A stretch of 64,000 nt of DNA from Modestobacter sp. VKM Ac-2985 (lineage in GTDB: Bacteria > Actinomycetota > Actinomycetes > Mycobacteriales > Geodermatophilaceae). This document shows, piece after piece, positions 1 through 7,627 of this stretch. Below the pieces are notes generated by a model, which searched no databases, was not told where the DNA came from, and saw only the letters and a list, made by a program, of their open reading frames with translations. The stretch covers positions 62,001 through 126,000 of the forward strand of contig NZ_JAPVBI010000001.1 of NCBI RefSeq assembly GCF_026967925.1, written 5' to 3'. Position 1 is the stretch's first letter; every line of letters begins with the position of its first letter. Made by a program: the position numbers and the translations under genes.

Positions 1-1221
1 CTGCGCAAGCCGCTGCTCCACCTGCACACCCAGGCCGACGCCGCCCTGCCGTGGGCGACGATCGACATGGACTTCATGAACCTCAACCAGGCCGCCCACG
101 GCGACCGGGAGTACGGGTTCATGCTCACCCGGCTGCGCACCCCGCGGACCACCGTCTCCGGGTACGCGGGCAACCCCCGGGTGCAGACCCGGGTGGGCTC
201 GTGGGCCCGCGCTGCCGCCGGTGCCGCCGCCGCCCGCGGCCTGAAGCTGGCCCGGTTCGGCGACAACATGCGGAACGTCGCGGTCACCGAGGGCGACAAG
301 GTCGAGGCGGAGATCCGCTTCGGCATGTCGGTGAACACCTGGGGCGTCAACGACCTGGTCGAGGTCGTCGAGCGCGTGGGTGACTCCGCCGTCGACGCGG
401 TCATCGCCGAGTACGGCGACCTGTACGAGATGGACGCCGACCTGCGTCCCGGCGGTGCTCGGCACGAGAGCGTGCGCTACCAGGCCCGGGTCGAGGTGGC
501 GCTGCGCCAGTTCCTCACCGAGGGCGGCTTCGGTGCCTTCACCACCAACTTCGAGGACCTCGGCGGGCTGCGCCAGCTCCCGGGCCTGGCCGTGCAGCGG
601 CTGATGGCCGACGGCTACGGCTTCGGCGGCGAGGGCGACTGGAAGACCTCGGCGCTGCTGCGGGTGCTCAAGGTCGCCGGCCAGGGCCTGCCCGGTGGCA
701 CCTCCTTCATGGAGGACTACACCTACGACCTGGCCGCGGAGACCCCGAAGATCCTCGGTGCCCACATGCTCGAGGTGTGCCCGACGATCGCCGGGGACAA
801 GCCGCGGCTGGAGGTGCACCCGCTGGGCATCGGCGGCCGCGAGGACCCGGCGCGGCTGGTGTTCACCGCCGCCCCCGCCGCGGGCATCACGGTGGGCTGG
901 TGCGACCTGGGCGACCGGTTCCGCTGGGTGGCCAACGAGATCGACGTCGTCGACCCGTCCGAGCCGCTGCCGAACCTGCCGGTGGCGCGGGCGGTCTGGG
1001 AGCCCCGGCCGGACTTCGAGACGGCGACCGAGGGCTGGCTGACCGCCGGCGGGCCGCACCACACGGTGCTGTCCACCCAGCTGGGTGCCGACGAGCTGAC
1101 CGACCTGGCCGAGGTCTTCGACACCGAGCTGGTGCTCATCGACGCCGACACCACCCGGCGCAGCCTGGCCAAGGAGCTCCGCTGGAGCGCCGCCTACCAC
1201 CGGCTCAACCAGCGCCTCTGA
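1..1221 (+). CDS. araA: L-arabinose isomerase, 5' end missing
   Basis: This enzyme interconverts L-arabinose and L-ribulose, the first step of arabinose catabolism. The reading frame is open from the first base, so the N-terminus lies outside the window and about 406 residues are visible of a family that is usually near 500. Family-typical segments are [20 protein letters not shown] near the visible start, [19 protein letters not shown], and the late metal/substrate-site stretch around [10 protein letters not shown] strong hairpin follows the stop, so the gene closes its transcription unit. Any araB or araD partners would lie upstream of the window. The family assignment is very secure. Confidence 0.95.
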   Translation: MRKPLLHLHTQADAALPWATIDMDFMNLNQAAHGDREYGFMLTRLRTPRTTVSGYAGNPRVQTRVGSWARAAAGAAAARGLKLARFGDNMRNVAVTEGDKVEAEIRFGMSVNTWGVNDLVEVVERVGDSAVDAVIAEYGDLYEMDADLRPGGARHESVRYQARVEVALRQFLTEGGFGAFTTNFEDLGGLRQLPGLAVQRLMADGYGFGGEGDWKTSALLRVLKVAGQGLPGGTSFMEDYTYDLAAETPKILGAHMLEVCPTIAGDKPRLEVHPLGIGGREDPARLVFTAAPAAGITVGWCDLGDRFRWVANEIDVVDPSEPLPNLPVARAVWEPRPDFETATEGWLTAGGPHHTVLSTQLGADELTDLAEVFDTELVLIDADTTRRSLAKELRWSAAYHRLNQRL

Positions 1222-1238
1222 GGGACGGACTCTGACGC

Positions 1239-1280
1239 ACGACGACGCCCCGGCCGGTTGCCCGGCCGGGGCGTCGTCGT
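1239..1280. terminator. Perfect 19-bp hairpin between convergent genes
   Basis: The arm ACGACGACGCCCCGGCCGG (1239-1257) pairs without mismatch with 1262-1280 across a TTGC loop. It lies 17 bp after the araA stop and before the convergent LysM gene, so it probably serves as a bidirectional terminator. There is no U-tract, as is usual in high-GC actinobacteria. Confidence 0.8.
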
Positions 1281-1356
1281 CAGCAGGTCCGCATCGCCCG
1301 GACCGGCGGGGTGGGTCAGCGCGCAGCCGCGCCGACCCACCCGCGCCGTGCGTCGA

Positions 1357-2229
1357 TCAGTACCAGTTGTGGGCCTGGGAGTGCGCCCACGCGGCACACG
1401 GGGTGCCGTAGCGGTCGGTGATGTAGTCCAGGCCCCAGGTGATCTGGGTGGCCGGGTTGGTGAGCCAGTCCGGGCCGGCCGCGGCCATCTTCGAACCGGG
1501 CAGCGCCTGCGGGATGCCGTAGGCGCTGGAGTTCGGGTTGTCGGCCGTGGGGTTCCAGTTGCTCTCCTTGGTCCACAGGCTGTCCAGGCAGGTGAACTCG
1601 CCGGCTCCCCAGCCGCGCTCGGCGACCATGGTCCGGCCGATGCTGCGGGGGTCACCGGTGGCGGTCCGGTCGGCGCTGCGGCTGGCGGCCTGATCGACCG
1701 GGCGGCTGGGTGCCGGGGCCGCCGGCGCGGCCGGGGCCACCCCGCCGCCGAGGGTGAGGCTCTGCCCGACGCGGAGCACGTTCGGGTCGCCGCCGATGGT
1801 GCCGCGGTTGGCGGCGTGGAGCGCCTGCCAGGTGGTGCCGTGCGCCGCGGCGATCTTGCCGAGGGTGTCGCCGGGGCGCACGACGTAGGTGCCGGTCGCC
1901 GCCGCGGGCGCGGCCGCCGGTGCAGCCGCCGGGGCAGAGCCGCCGCCGATGGTCAGCACCTGGCCGACGCGCAGCACGTTCGGGTTGCTGCCGATCGTGT
2001 CGCGGTTGGCGGCGTGGATGTCCTGCCAGGTGGTGCCGTGGCTGCCGGCCAGCTTGCTGAGGGTGTCCCCGGGGCTGACGGTGTGGCTGCCGGTGTGGGC
2101 CTGGGCCGGTGCGATGACCCCGAAGGACATCGCTGCAGCTGCCGCGACGACCATGGCCGGCCGCGCCGCAGATGCGAGGGCGGAACGACCGGTGGAGCGG
2201 TCGCGCCGTGCCGTGAAGCGATTGAGCAT
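1357..2229 (-). CDS. Secreted double-LysM lytic-transglycosylase-like cell-wall protein
   Basis: This is an exported peptidoglycan-binding enzyme of 290 residues. It has an N-terminal Sec signal (about residues 1-44, ending AQAHT), two LysM repeats (about 48-95 and 115-160, each with a PGDTL motif), and an Ala/Pro-rich linker. The C-terminal domain resembles SLT/aggregation-promoting-factor domains, with the likely catalytic Glu in LWTKESNWNP and the family-typical YGIPQALPGSKMA. Resuscitation-promoting factors share this design, but the domain here is not the classic Rpf fold by eye, so I do not call it rpf. The ATG start is preceded by GAGAGG, which lies in the 3' strand of the c-di-AMP riboswitch stem. 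Confidence 0.85.
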   Translation of the reverse strand: MLNRFTARRDRSTGRSALASAARPAMVVAAAAAMSFGVIAPAQAHTGSHTVSPGDTLSKLAGSHGTTWQDIHAANRDTIGSNPNVLRVGQVLTIGGGSAPAAAPAAAPAAATGTYVVRPGDTLGKIAAAHGTTWQALHAANRGTIGGDPNVLRVGQSLTLGGGVAPAAPAAPAPSRPVDQAASRSADRTATGDPRSIGRTMVAERGWGAGEFTCLDSLWTKESNWNPTADNPNSSAYGIPQALPGSKMAAAGPDWLTNPATQITWGLDYITDRYGTPCAAWAHSQAHNWY

Positions 2230-2240
2230 GGGTGTGTGTG

Positions 2241-2450
2241 CCTCTCGCCGCCTGCGGAGTTAGCTGTCGGGTTCGGGCGAGAGCTGCCCGGCCGCGCGAT
2301 GCGGCTTCACCCCAAGGCCCGGAGGCCTGGTCCTGCGAGGTGGGTCCCCCGCGCCTGCCCGTGGTCTCGTGACGTCCGGGCGACGGTGGGCAGGTTCGGC
2401 GGTGCCGTCGTCCGGAGCCCACCGTGTGGCGGACGGATCAACGGTAGGCA
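2241..2450 (-). promoter_or_regulatory. c-di-AMP riboswitch (ydaO/yuaA class)
   Basis: The leader of the LysM gene carries the signatures of the actinobacterial ydaO element: GGGGGACCCACC, then CTTGGGGTGAAG (2316 to 2305), then CCCGACAGCTAACTCCGCAG (2271 to 2252), closing on CGAGAG. The 3' closing strand contains the likely ribosome-binding site 11 nt before the ATG, so translation may be affected as well as transcription. This class commonly controls rpf and other peptidoglycan hydrolase genes in actinobacteria. The 5' boundary is approximate. Confidence 0.88.
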
Positions 2451-2786
2451 GGCCATCGGCCCGAGCAGCCGGTCGCCGGAAAGCTTTCCGGGGCTCCCCG
2501 ACGCGGTCAGCACCAGCTGTGACGGATCTTGGACGCCCCGTGGACCGGTGCCGGGAGGTCGTCTCCCGGCGCAACGGCATGCCGCACCCCGCCCCGCGCC
2601 CGTAGGGGCTCGCTGGCCTGCTACGGCTCAGCGACACCGGCTGCCGTTCCATGCGGCTCACCGAGGTTGACCCGCATCGTCGGACGTGGAGCCGGGTCAC
2701 AGCGCGGCTCCACGTCAGGCGGCGCGGCTTGACCCGCGCCGGAGCGCGCCGCCTTACGCACGAAAGACCACACCCTGCTGTCGCAC
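2451..2786. other. Gene-free stretch with inverted repeats
   Basis: No credible gene lies here. It holds the upstream region of the riboswitch transcript and two adjacent hairpins downstream of the P450 gene. The first is GACGTGGAGCCG (2683-2694) pairing with 2705-2716. The second is GGCGGCGCG (2718-2726) pairing with 2745-2753. The first resembles the hairpin at 13416-13457. Confidence 0.6.
2683..2753. repeat. Intergenic inverted repeat, 'GACGTxGAGCCG' family, copy 1
   Basis: A 12-bp stem (2683-2694 with 2705-2716) is followed by a GC-rich 9-bp stem that contains GCGGCTTGACCC. The copy at 13416-13457 has the same layout: a GACGT-GAGCCG hairpin followed by GCGGGTTGACCC. It follows the P450 stop and may also terminate that gene. 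Confidence 0.55.
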
Positions 2787-3998
2787 TCAGCGGCCGGTGA
2801 GCACGACCGGCAGCTCCTGGAGCCCGCGGATGACGAACTCCGGGCGACGCCGGGCCGGGCGGGCCAGCTCCAGTCCGGAGGTGCGGCTCAGCAGCGCACC
2901 GAAGGAGGCCTGCAGCTCCACCCGGGCCAGCGGGGCGCCGATGCAGAAGTGCACCCCCGCGCCGAAGGAGATGTGCGGGTTGTCCGCGCGTCCCACGTCG
3001 AGGGCGTCCGGGTCGGCGAAGACGGCCGGGTCCCGGTTGGCGCTGCCCAGCAGGGCGGCGATCTTCTGCCCCCGGGCGACGGTGACCCCGCCGAGCTCGA
3101 CGTCGGAGGTGGCGGTGCGCTCGAACAGCTGCAGCGGCGAGTCGTAGCGCATCAGCTCCTCGATCGCGGTGGGGAGCAGGGCCGGGTCCGCACGCAGCCG
3201 GTCCAGCTGGTCCGGGTGCTCCAGCAGCGCCAGCAGGCCGTTGCCACTCACGTTGACCGTCGCCTCGTGGCCGGCGTTGAGCAGCAGGATGCAGGTGGTG
3301 ACCAGCTCGTCCTCGGTGAGCCGGTCGCCCTCGGAGTCGCGCACCGTGACCAGGTGGGTGAGCAGGTCCTCTCCGGGGGAGGTCCGCCGCTCGGCGGCCA
3401 GCTCGCGCAGGTAGGCGACGAACTCGGCGGCGGCCTGCTCGGCGTCGGCCTCCACCTCCGTCGTCCGGCCGTACTCGTACATCTTGACGATGGCGTTCGA
3501 CCACGGGCGCAGCAGCGGCCGGTCGGCCGCCGGCACCCCCAGCAGCTCGGCGATGACCGCGACCGGCAGCTCCTCGGCCATCCCGGACAGCACGTCGACG
3601 CCGGTCTCGCCGGCGGAGCGCTCGACGAGGGAGTCGACGAGGGAGTCGGCCAGCTCCTGCACCCAGGGCCGCAGCCGCTCGACGTGTCCGCGGGCGAACG
3701 CGGCGCTGATCAGCCGGCGCAGCCGGGTGTGGGTGGGCGGCTCCATCTCCAGGATCGCGTTGCGGTGGATCAGGTTGAAGCTCTCGAACCGCTCCGCCGG
3801 CGTCCGGTCCGACCAGATCCGGCCCAGCCGCCGGTCCCGCAGGACGGCGTTGGCCTCGGCGTGGCCGAGGGCCAGCCACATGCCCTGCTGCTCGTTCCAC
3901 TGCACCGGCGCCGCGGCGCGGGCCACGGCGAAGGCCGGGTAGGGGTCGGCGACCAGGACGGGGTCGGTCAGGTCGAGCGGAGCGGGAGCCGGCGTCAC
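2787..3998 (-). CDS. Cytochrome P450
   Basis: This is a soluble bacterial heme monooxygenase of 403 residues, the usual length. Visible motifs are the I-helix LLNAGHEATVN (oxygen activation), the K-helix ExxR in EELMRYD, and the heme loop FGAGVHFCIGAPLARVE with the cysteine ligand. The frame is open further upstream, but I choose GTG at 3998. It gives a normal N-terminus and lies 7 nt after a TACGCT -10 box, which implies a leaderless transcript. No ferredoxin or ferredoxin reductase is adjacent, so redox partners and substrate are unknown. The gene diverges from a DUF5926 gene across repeat copy A. Confidence 0.93.
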   Translation of the reverse strand: MTPAPAPLDLTDPVLVADPYPAFAVARAAAPVQWNEQQGMWLALGHAEANAVLRDRRLGRIWSDRTPAERFESFNLIHRNAILEMEPPTHTRLRRLISAAFARGHVERLRPWVQELADSLVDSLVERSAGETGVDVLSGMAEELPVAVIAELLGVPAADRPLLRPWSNAIVKMYEYGRTTEVEADAEQAAAEFVAYLRELAAERRTSPGEDLLTHLVTVRDSEGDRLTEDELVTTCILLLNAGHEATVNVSGNGLLALLEHPDQLDRLRADPALLPTAIEELMRYDSPLQLFERTATSDVELGGVTVARGQKIAALLGSANRDPAVFADPDALDVGRADNPHISFGAGVHFCIGAPLARVELQASFGALLSRTSGLELARPARRRPEFVIRGLQELPVVLTGR

Positions 3999-4005
3999 CG
4001 GCAGC

Positions 4006-4011
4006 AGCGTA
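4006..4011 (-). promoter_or_regulatory. -10 box of the P450 gene
   Basis: TACGCT on the minus strand, then 7 nt, then the GTG start. This is the leaderless pattern that recurs in the window. Confidence 0.6.
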
Positions 4012-4044
4012 CTGAGGGGGACGGCGCGGCACGGCAGTGCGGGC

Positions 4045-4100
4045 GGCCCCCTCGCAGGGTCCCGCCGCGAGCCTGCGAGGGGCGGGGGGCGAGAGGGTCC
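4045..4100 (+). repeat. Covarying stem repeat, copy A
   Basis: This is one of four copies of a ~56-bp element with a conserved core (CCCGCCgCGAGCcTGCGAG) flanked by arms that pair as an 11-position outer stem. In this copy GGCCCCCTCGC faces GCGAGAGGGTC with one mismatch. The TACCCT box of the next gene follows 6 bp after the element. Other copies are at 28665-28720, 62032-62087 and, inverted, 58309-58362. Confidence 0.85.
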
Positions 4101-4106
4101 TTTGAC

Positions 4107-4112
4107 TACCCT
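4107..4112 (+). promoter_or_regulatory. -10 box of the DUF5926 gene
   Basis: TACCCT lies 7 nt before the ATG at 4120 and directly downstream of repeat copy A, so any -35 contacts would fall inside the repeat. Confidence 0.6.
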
Positions 4113-4119
4113 CGCATGC

Positions 4120-5055
4120 ATGGCCCGCACTACGACCCGCCGTCCCGCCGCCCCGGCTGCGACAGCCGGTGAGACCAACCCGAAGGCGCCCTGCCCCTGC
4201 GGCTCCGGCCGCCGCTACAAGCACTGCCACGGCTCCGGCTACGGCCAGCCGGTGCTCCGCCCGTTCGAGGGCCTGCCCGGCGAGGTCGACTGGGTGGCGC
4301 TGCGCGAGCTCGTGCCGGCCGCCACCGCGAAGCTGACCACCACGGACGGCCGGTCGGTCACGTTGGCCAGCGTTCTCCCCGGCGGCACCCCCGCCCTGGT
4401 GCGGGCCAACGGCGAGATCCTGCTCGGCGTCCAGCTGCAGACCTCCTCCGACGACGTCAGCCGCGATCTCGGCACCGCGCTCGCCGCCGCGCTCGAGGCC
4501 CCGGCCGGCGCCCCCGTCGACCCGGGCCCGATCGGTGCCGCCGGCTCGGCCGGCCCACGGCTGCAGGAGCTGCTGGACCTCTCGGCGCCGTTCGAGGTCA
4601 CCGTGCACGACGACTTCGGCTTCTGGCTCGAGGGCGCCGACGTCGACGCGACCGCCCGGGCCAGCCTGCAGCAGGCCAACGAGATGGTGATGCCCACGGT
4701 GCGGCTGGCCGGCCTGGAGGCTGCCTACTGGTGCCGGCCGACCACCGAGCGCGGGCACGTGCGCTGGGTGCGCCCTGAGCCGGAGGAGTCGCTGCTGGAC
4801 GCCCTCGCCCGGCTCGGCGCGGCCGAGCAGCTCACCCTGGGGGAGGGCACCCGCTACGCCGGTGCCTTCCGTGCGCTCGGCCTCGCCGTCCCGGTGTGGG
4901 ACGTGCCGGGTGAGGTGCCGGGCGCCGAGTGGGCAGGTCCCTCGGCGGAGCTGCACTCCCGGCTGGAGGCCGCGCTGGCGGTCACCGAGCCGCTGAACGC
5001 CGACGAGCGTCGGGCCCGCGCCGGGCTGCTGTCCCGTCAGGTCACCCTGCGCTGA
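4120..5055 (+). CDS. DUF5926 family protein with SEC-C motif
   Basis: This is an actinobacterial protein of 311 residues with unknown function. Near the N-terminus it carries a SEC-C zinc-binding motif, CPCGSGRRYKHCH (about residues 25-37), the kind found at the SecA C-terminus. The rest matches what I know as the DUF5926 family, with conserved segments such as LVPAATAKL and FGFWLEG. An upstream in-frame TTG exists at 4102, but ATG 4120 is preferred because of the leaderless -10 box. The gene ends at a strong hairpin and is transcribed alone. The SEC-C motif suggests a protein- or ribosome-associated role, but that is only inference. Confidence 0.85.
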   Translation: MARTTTRRPAAPAATAGETNPKAPCPCGSGRRYKHCHGSGYGQPVLRPFEGLPGEVDWVALRELVPAATAKLTTTDGRSVTLASVLPGGTPALVRANGEILLGVQLQTSSDDVSRDLGTALAAALEAPAGAPVDPGPIGAAGSAGPRLQELLDLSAPFEVTVHDDFGFWLEGADVDATARASLQQANEMVMPTVRLAGLEAAYWCRPTTERGHVRWVRPEPEESLLDALARLGAAEQLTLGEGTRYAGAFRALGLAVPVWDVPGEVPGAEWAGPSAELHSRLEAALAVTEPLNADERRARAGLLSRQVTLR

Positions 5056-5061
5056 GCCGAG

Positions 5062-5101
5062 GGCCCGTCTCCCTCGCCGACTGCGGCGAGGGAGACGGGC
5101 C
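5062..5101. terminator. Perfect 17-bp hairpin terminator
   Basis: GGCCCGTCTCCCTCGCC (5062-5078) pairs perfectly with 5085-5101 around a 6-nt loop, 6 bp after the DUF5926 stop. Confidence 0.8.
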
Positions 5102-5146
5102 AGGCCTACCGTGGGGGCCGCACAGCGGAGTCGAGAGAGGACTGAC

Positions 5147-6133
5147 GTGGGCCACGAGCACGGCGGCATGGGTGGGATGCACGTCCCGGAGCTGCCGCCG
5201 ACGACCGGGCGGGTGCTGGGCCTGGACCTGGCCGCCGCCTCGCCGGTGGCCTGGCTGGCCGTGCTGCTGGCCGTCGGCTACCTGGTCGGCCTGTGGCGGC
5301 TGCACCGGCGGGGCGTGCGCTGGGCGCCGACCCGCACGGTCGCGTGGCTGATCGGCTGCGCCGCCCTGTTCCACGTCACCGCCAGCGGCCTGCAGAGCTA
5401 CGGGATGGTGCTGTTCAGCCTGCACATGGTGCAGCACATGGTGCTGAGCATGATCATCCCGCTGCTGTTGCTGCTCGGCGCCCCGGTCACCCTGATGCTG
5501 CGCGCCCTCCCCGCGGCGCAGGGACCCGCGGGAGTGCCGCGGCGGGCGCTGCTCGGCGCGCTGCACAGCCGGCTGGGCCAGCTGGTCTCCTCGCCGTTCT
5601 TCACCGTGCCGCTGTTCATCGCCAGCCTCTACGGCGTCTACTTCACCCCGCTGTTCGACGACCTCATGTCGACGACGGTCGGGCACACGTTCATGCTGCT
5701 GCACTTCCTGGTCACCGGGCTGCTGTTCTTCGGCCCGATCATGGCCATCGACCCGTGGCCCCGGCGCTCCGGTCACGGCGCCCGGATGCTCGAGCTGCTG
5801 CTGCCCGCCCCGTTCCACGCCTTCTTCGGCGTGATCGTGATGATGAGCAGCTCGGTGCTGCTGACCAGCTACGCCACCCCGCCGGAGTCCTGGGGCATCG
5901 ACCCGCTCTATGACCAGGGGGCGGCCGGCGGCATCGCCTGGTCGTTCGGTGAGTTCCCCACCGTGCTGGTGCTGGCGGTGGTCTTCTTCCAGTGGACCCG
6001 CTCGGAGGAGCGGGCCAACCGGGCCGCCGACCGGACCCGGGACCGGGCGATCGCCCGCGGCGAGAGCGGCGAGGACCCCGAGCTGACCGCGTACAACGAG
6101 CGCCTGCGCCGGCTGGCGGCCCAGCACCCCTGA
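5147..6133 (+). CDS. ctaG: CtaG-type cytochrome c oxidase assembly membrane protein
   Basis: This 328-residue polytopic membrane protein belongs to the caa3_CtaG family, linked to copper delivery or assembly of the aa3/caa3 oxidase. At least seven hydrophobic segments are visible, with family-typical FSLHMVQHMVLSMIIPLLLL and LHFLVTGLLFFGP. The N-terminus (GHEHGGMGGMH) is rich in His and Met, consistent with copper binding. GTG at 5147 is chosen because GAGAGAGG lies 6 nt upstream and a TACCGT box lies at 5107-5112. The last 50 residues are charged and cytoplasmic. A SigC-like sigma factor gene ends just downstream on the other strand. Confidence 0.9.
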   Translation: MGHEHGGMGGMHVPELPPTTGRVLGLDLAAASPVAWLAVLLAVGYLVGLWRLHRRGVRWAPTRTVAWLIGCAALFHVTASGLQSYGMVLFSLHMVQHMVLSMIIPLLLLLGAPVTLMLRALPAAQGPAGVPRRALLGALHSRLGQLVSSPFFTVPLFIASLYGVYFTPLFDDLMSTTVGHTFMLLHFLVTGLLFFGPIMAIDPWPRRSGHGARMLELLLPAPFHAFFGVIVMMSSSVLLTSYATPPESWGIDPLYDQGAAGGIAWSFGEFPTVLVLAVVFFQWTRSEERANRAADRTRDRAIARGESGEDPELTAYNERLRRLAAQHP

Positions 6134-6138
6134 CCGGT

Positions 6139-6164
6139 GGGGCCGACGTCGGGACCTCGGCCCC
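6139..6164. terminator. Hairpin terminator of the GGGGCCGA family
   Basis: GGGGCCGA (6139-6146) pairs with TCGGCCCC (6157-6164). It sits between the convergent ctaG and sigma factor genes. The hairpins at 16045-16070 and 59005-59030 are near copies. Confidence 0.7.
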
Positions 6165-6174
6165 GGGAGAGGCG

Positions 6175-6729
6175 CTAGGAGGGACGGCGGCTGCGGGGGT
6201 GGTCGGCGGCGACCAGCGCCTCGACCAGGTCGGCGCGGGCCCGGGCCACGCGCGAGCGGATCGTGCCGATCGGGCAGCCCACCACCTCGGCGGCCTCGGC
6301 GTAGGGCAACCCGATCAGCTGGGTGAGCACGAAGGCCTCCCGGCGCTCGGGCTCCAGCCGGTCCAGCACGTCCTGCGCGGCGACCGACCCGCCCACCTCG
6401 TCCTCCGGCACGTCGCGGACCAGGTCGGCCAGGTCGGTGTCGTCGGAGACGAGCACCAGGCCGCGGCGCTTCCGGGACCGCAGGTGGTCGGCGCAGACCC
6501 GCCGGGCGATCGACAGCAGCCAGGTGCGCAGCGACGACCGGCCTTCGAAGCCGGACAGCGCCGGGAGCGCCCGCAGGAAGGTCTCCTGGGTGAGGTCCTC
6601 GGCGGCCTGGCGGTCGGCCAGGTGCGCGCACAGCCGCCACACATCGGCCTGCGTCTCCCGGATCAGCGCGGCCTGAGCCAGTCTGTCGCCCTCGGCTGCG
6701 CGGGCAGCGAGACGTTCCAGCTGCCCCAC
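6175..6729 (-). CDS. ECF sigma factor, SigC-like
   Basis: This is an extracytoplasmic-function sigma factor of 184 residues. Region 2 is visible as DLTQETFLRALPAL with SLRTWLLSIARRVCADH. Region 4 is visible as EAFVLTQLIGLPYAEAAEVV followed by the recognition helix IGTIRSRVARAR. Length and sequence resemble mycobacterial SigC. An earlier in-frame GTG at 6735 exists, but GGAGG at 6740-6736 gives proper 6-nt spacing only to GTG 6729. The divergent gene 48 bp away encodes a zinc-finger membrane protein, the usual arrangement for a sigma factor and its anti-sigma partner. With ctaG alongside, a copper or respiratory signal is plausible but unproven. Confidence 0.9.
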   Translation of the reverse strand: MGQLERLAARAAEGDRLAQAALIRETQADVWRLCAHLADRQAAEDLTQETFLRALPALSGFEGRSSLRTWLLSIARRVCADHLRSRKRRGLVLVSDDTDLADLVRDVPEDEVGGSVAAQDVLDRLEPERREAFVLTQLIGLPYAEAAEVVGCPIGTIRSRVARARADLVEALVAADHPRSRRPS

Positions 6730-6776
6730 GTGCACCCTCCGGGAACTCTGCGGTCGTCGGCGGCGACTATGCCACC

Positions 6777-7544
6777 GTGAGCTGTGCAGCCTGTCGTGAG
6801 GCGGTCTCCGCCGACCTGGACGGCGAGTCCCCGGGCCTGCCGCAGACCTGGGTGGACGAGCACCTGGGCAGGTGCCCGGCCTGCCGCGGGTGGGCCGAGG
6901 CCGCGGCGGAGGTGACCCGGCGGGCGCGGCTGACCCCGGTCGCGGCGGTGCCCGACGTGACCGCAGCGGTGCTGGGCCGGCTGCCCGCGGTGCAGCCGGC
7001 GGTCCGCGCCCGGGCGTGGCTGGACGCCGCCCTCCGGCTCGCCCTGCTGGCCGTCGGCGCCGGTCAGCTGGCGGTCAGCCTCCCGGCGCTGCTGGGGGCC
7101 GGTGGTGCAGCGGCCGCCCCGGTGCACCTGGCACACGAGACGGGGGCCTGGAACCTGGGGCTGGCGGCCTGCTTCCTCGGTGTCGCCGTGCTGCCGCGGC
7201 TGGCTGCCGGGGCCCTGCCCTTCCTGCTGCCCTTCACCGCGGTGCTGGCCTGGGTCACCGTCGCCGACCTCGGGGCCGGTCACGTGCACCCCGGCCGGGC
7301 GGTCGGCCACCTGCTGCTGCTCGGCGGTGCGGTGCTGGTCAGCTGGCTCGCGCTGCGGAACCGCGGCGCCCGCACCGGACCGACGGGGGAGCGGGTCGCC
7401 CCGCCGGCGACGCGGTGGGACACGGCGCAGGGCGGGCACGCCGGGCGGTGGCCGCGCCCCCTCACACCGGGTTCCCGAGCTGCCGGTCCGGCCGCCCGTG
7501 CCGCGGTCGGGGCAGAGGAGGGCGCGCGACGCCAGGCTGCCTGA
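6777..7544 (+). CDS. Zinc-finger (zf-HC2) membrane protein, putative anti-sigma factor
   Basis: The N-terminus has the zinc-associated anti-sigma pattern, with CAAC at residues 3-6 and HLGRCPAC at about 30-37 (the HxxxCxxC element). Four hydrophobic segments follow between about residues 85 and 195, and the cytoplasmic tail is low in complexity and rich in Arg and Ala. The protein has 255 residues. It is divergent from the SigC-like sigma factor, which it may hold at the membrane. The GTG start lies 47 bp from the sigma start, so the two promoters share a very short region. The anti-sigma role is inferred from motif and position. Confidence 0.75.
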   Translation: MSCAACREAVSADLDGESPGLPQTWVDEHLGRCPACRGWAEAAAEVTRRARLTPVAAVPDVTAAVLGRLPAVQPAVRARAWLDAALRLALLAVGAGQLAVSLPALLGAGGAAAAPVHLAHETGAWNLGLAACFLGVAVLPRLAAGALPFLLPFTAVLAWVTVADLGAGHVHPGRAVGHLLLLGGAVLVSWLALRNRGARTGPTGERVAPPATRWDTAQGGHAGRWPRPLTPGSRAAGPAARAAVGAEEGARRQAA

Positions 7545-7627
7545 CCGGGGCGCAGCTGGTTGACTTCCCGCAGGGACCAGGAGTGCCCCGTCGCCGGCGC
7601 GGCCGGGAGCTGATGCGGAGGGATCCC

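Noticed and set aside
2260-5169. Very long open frame on the minus strand across the P450 and DUF5926 genes
   Set aside because: Arg/Pro/Gly-rich translation with no domain; it lies across two well-supported genes and is a GC-bias shadow.
7544-7627. Possibility that the peptidase gene starts far upstream in the zinc-finger gene
   Set aside because: The same frame is open upstream, but the lipoprotein signal, GGAGGG site and ATG at 7628 fix the start.
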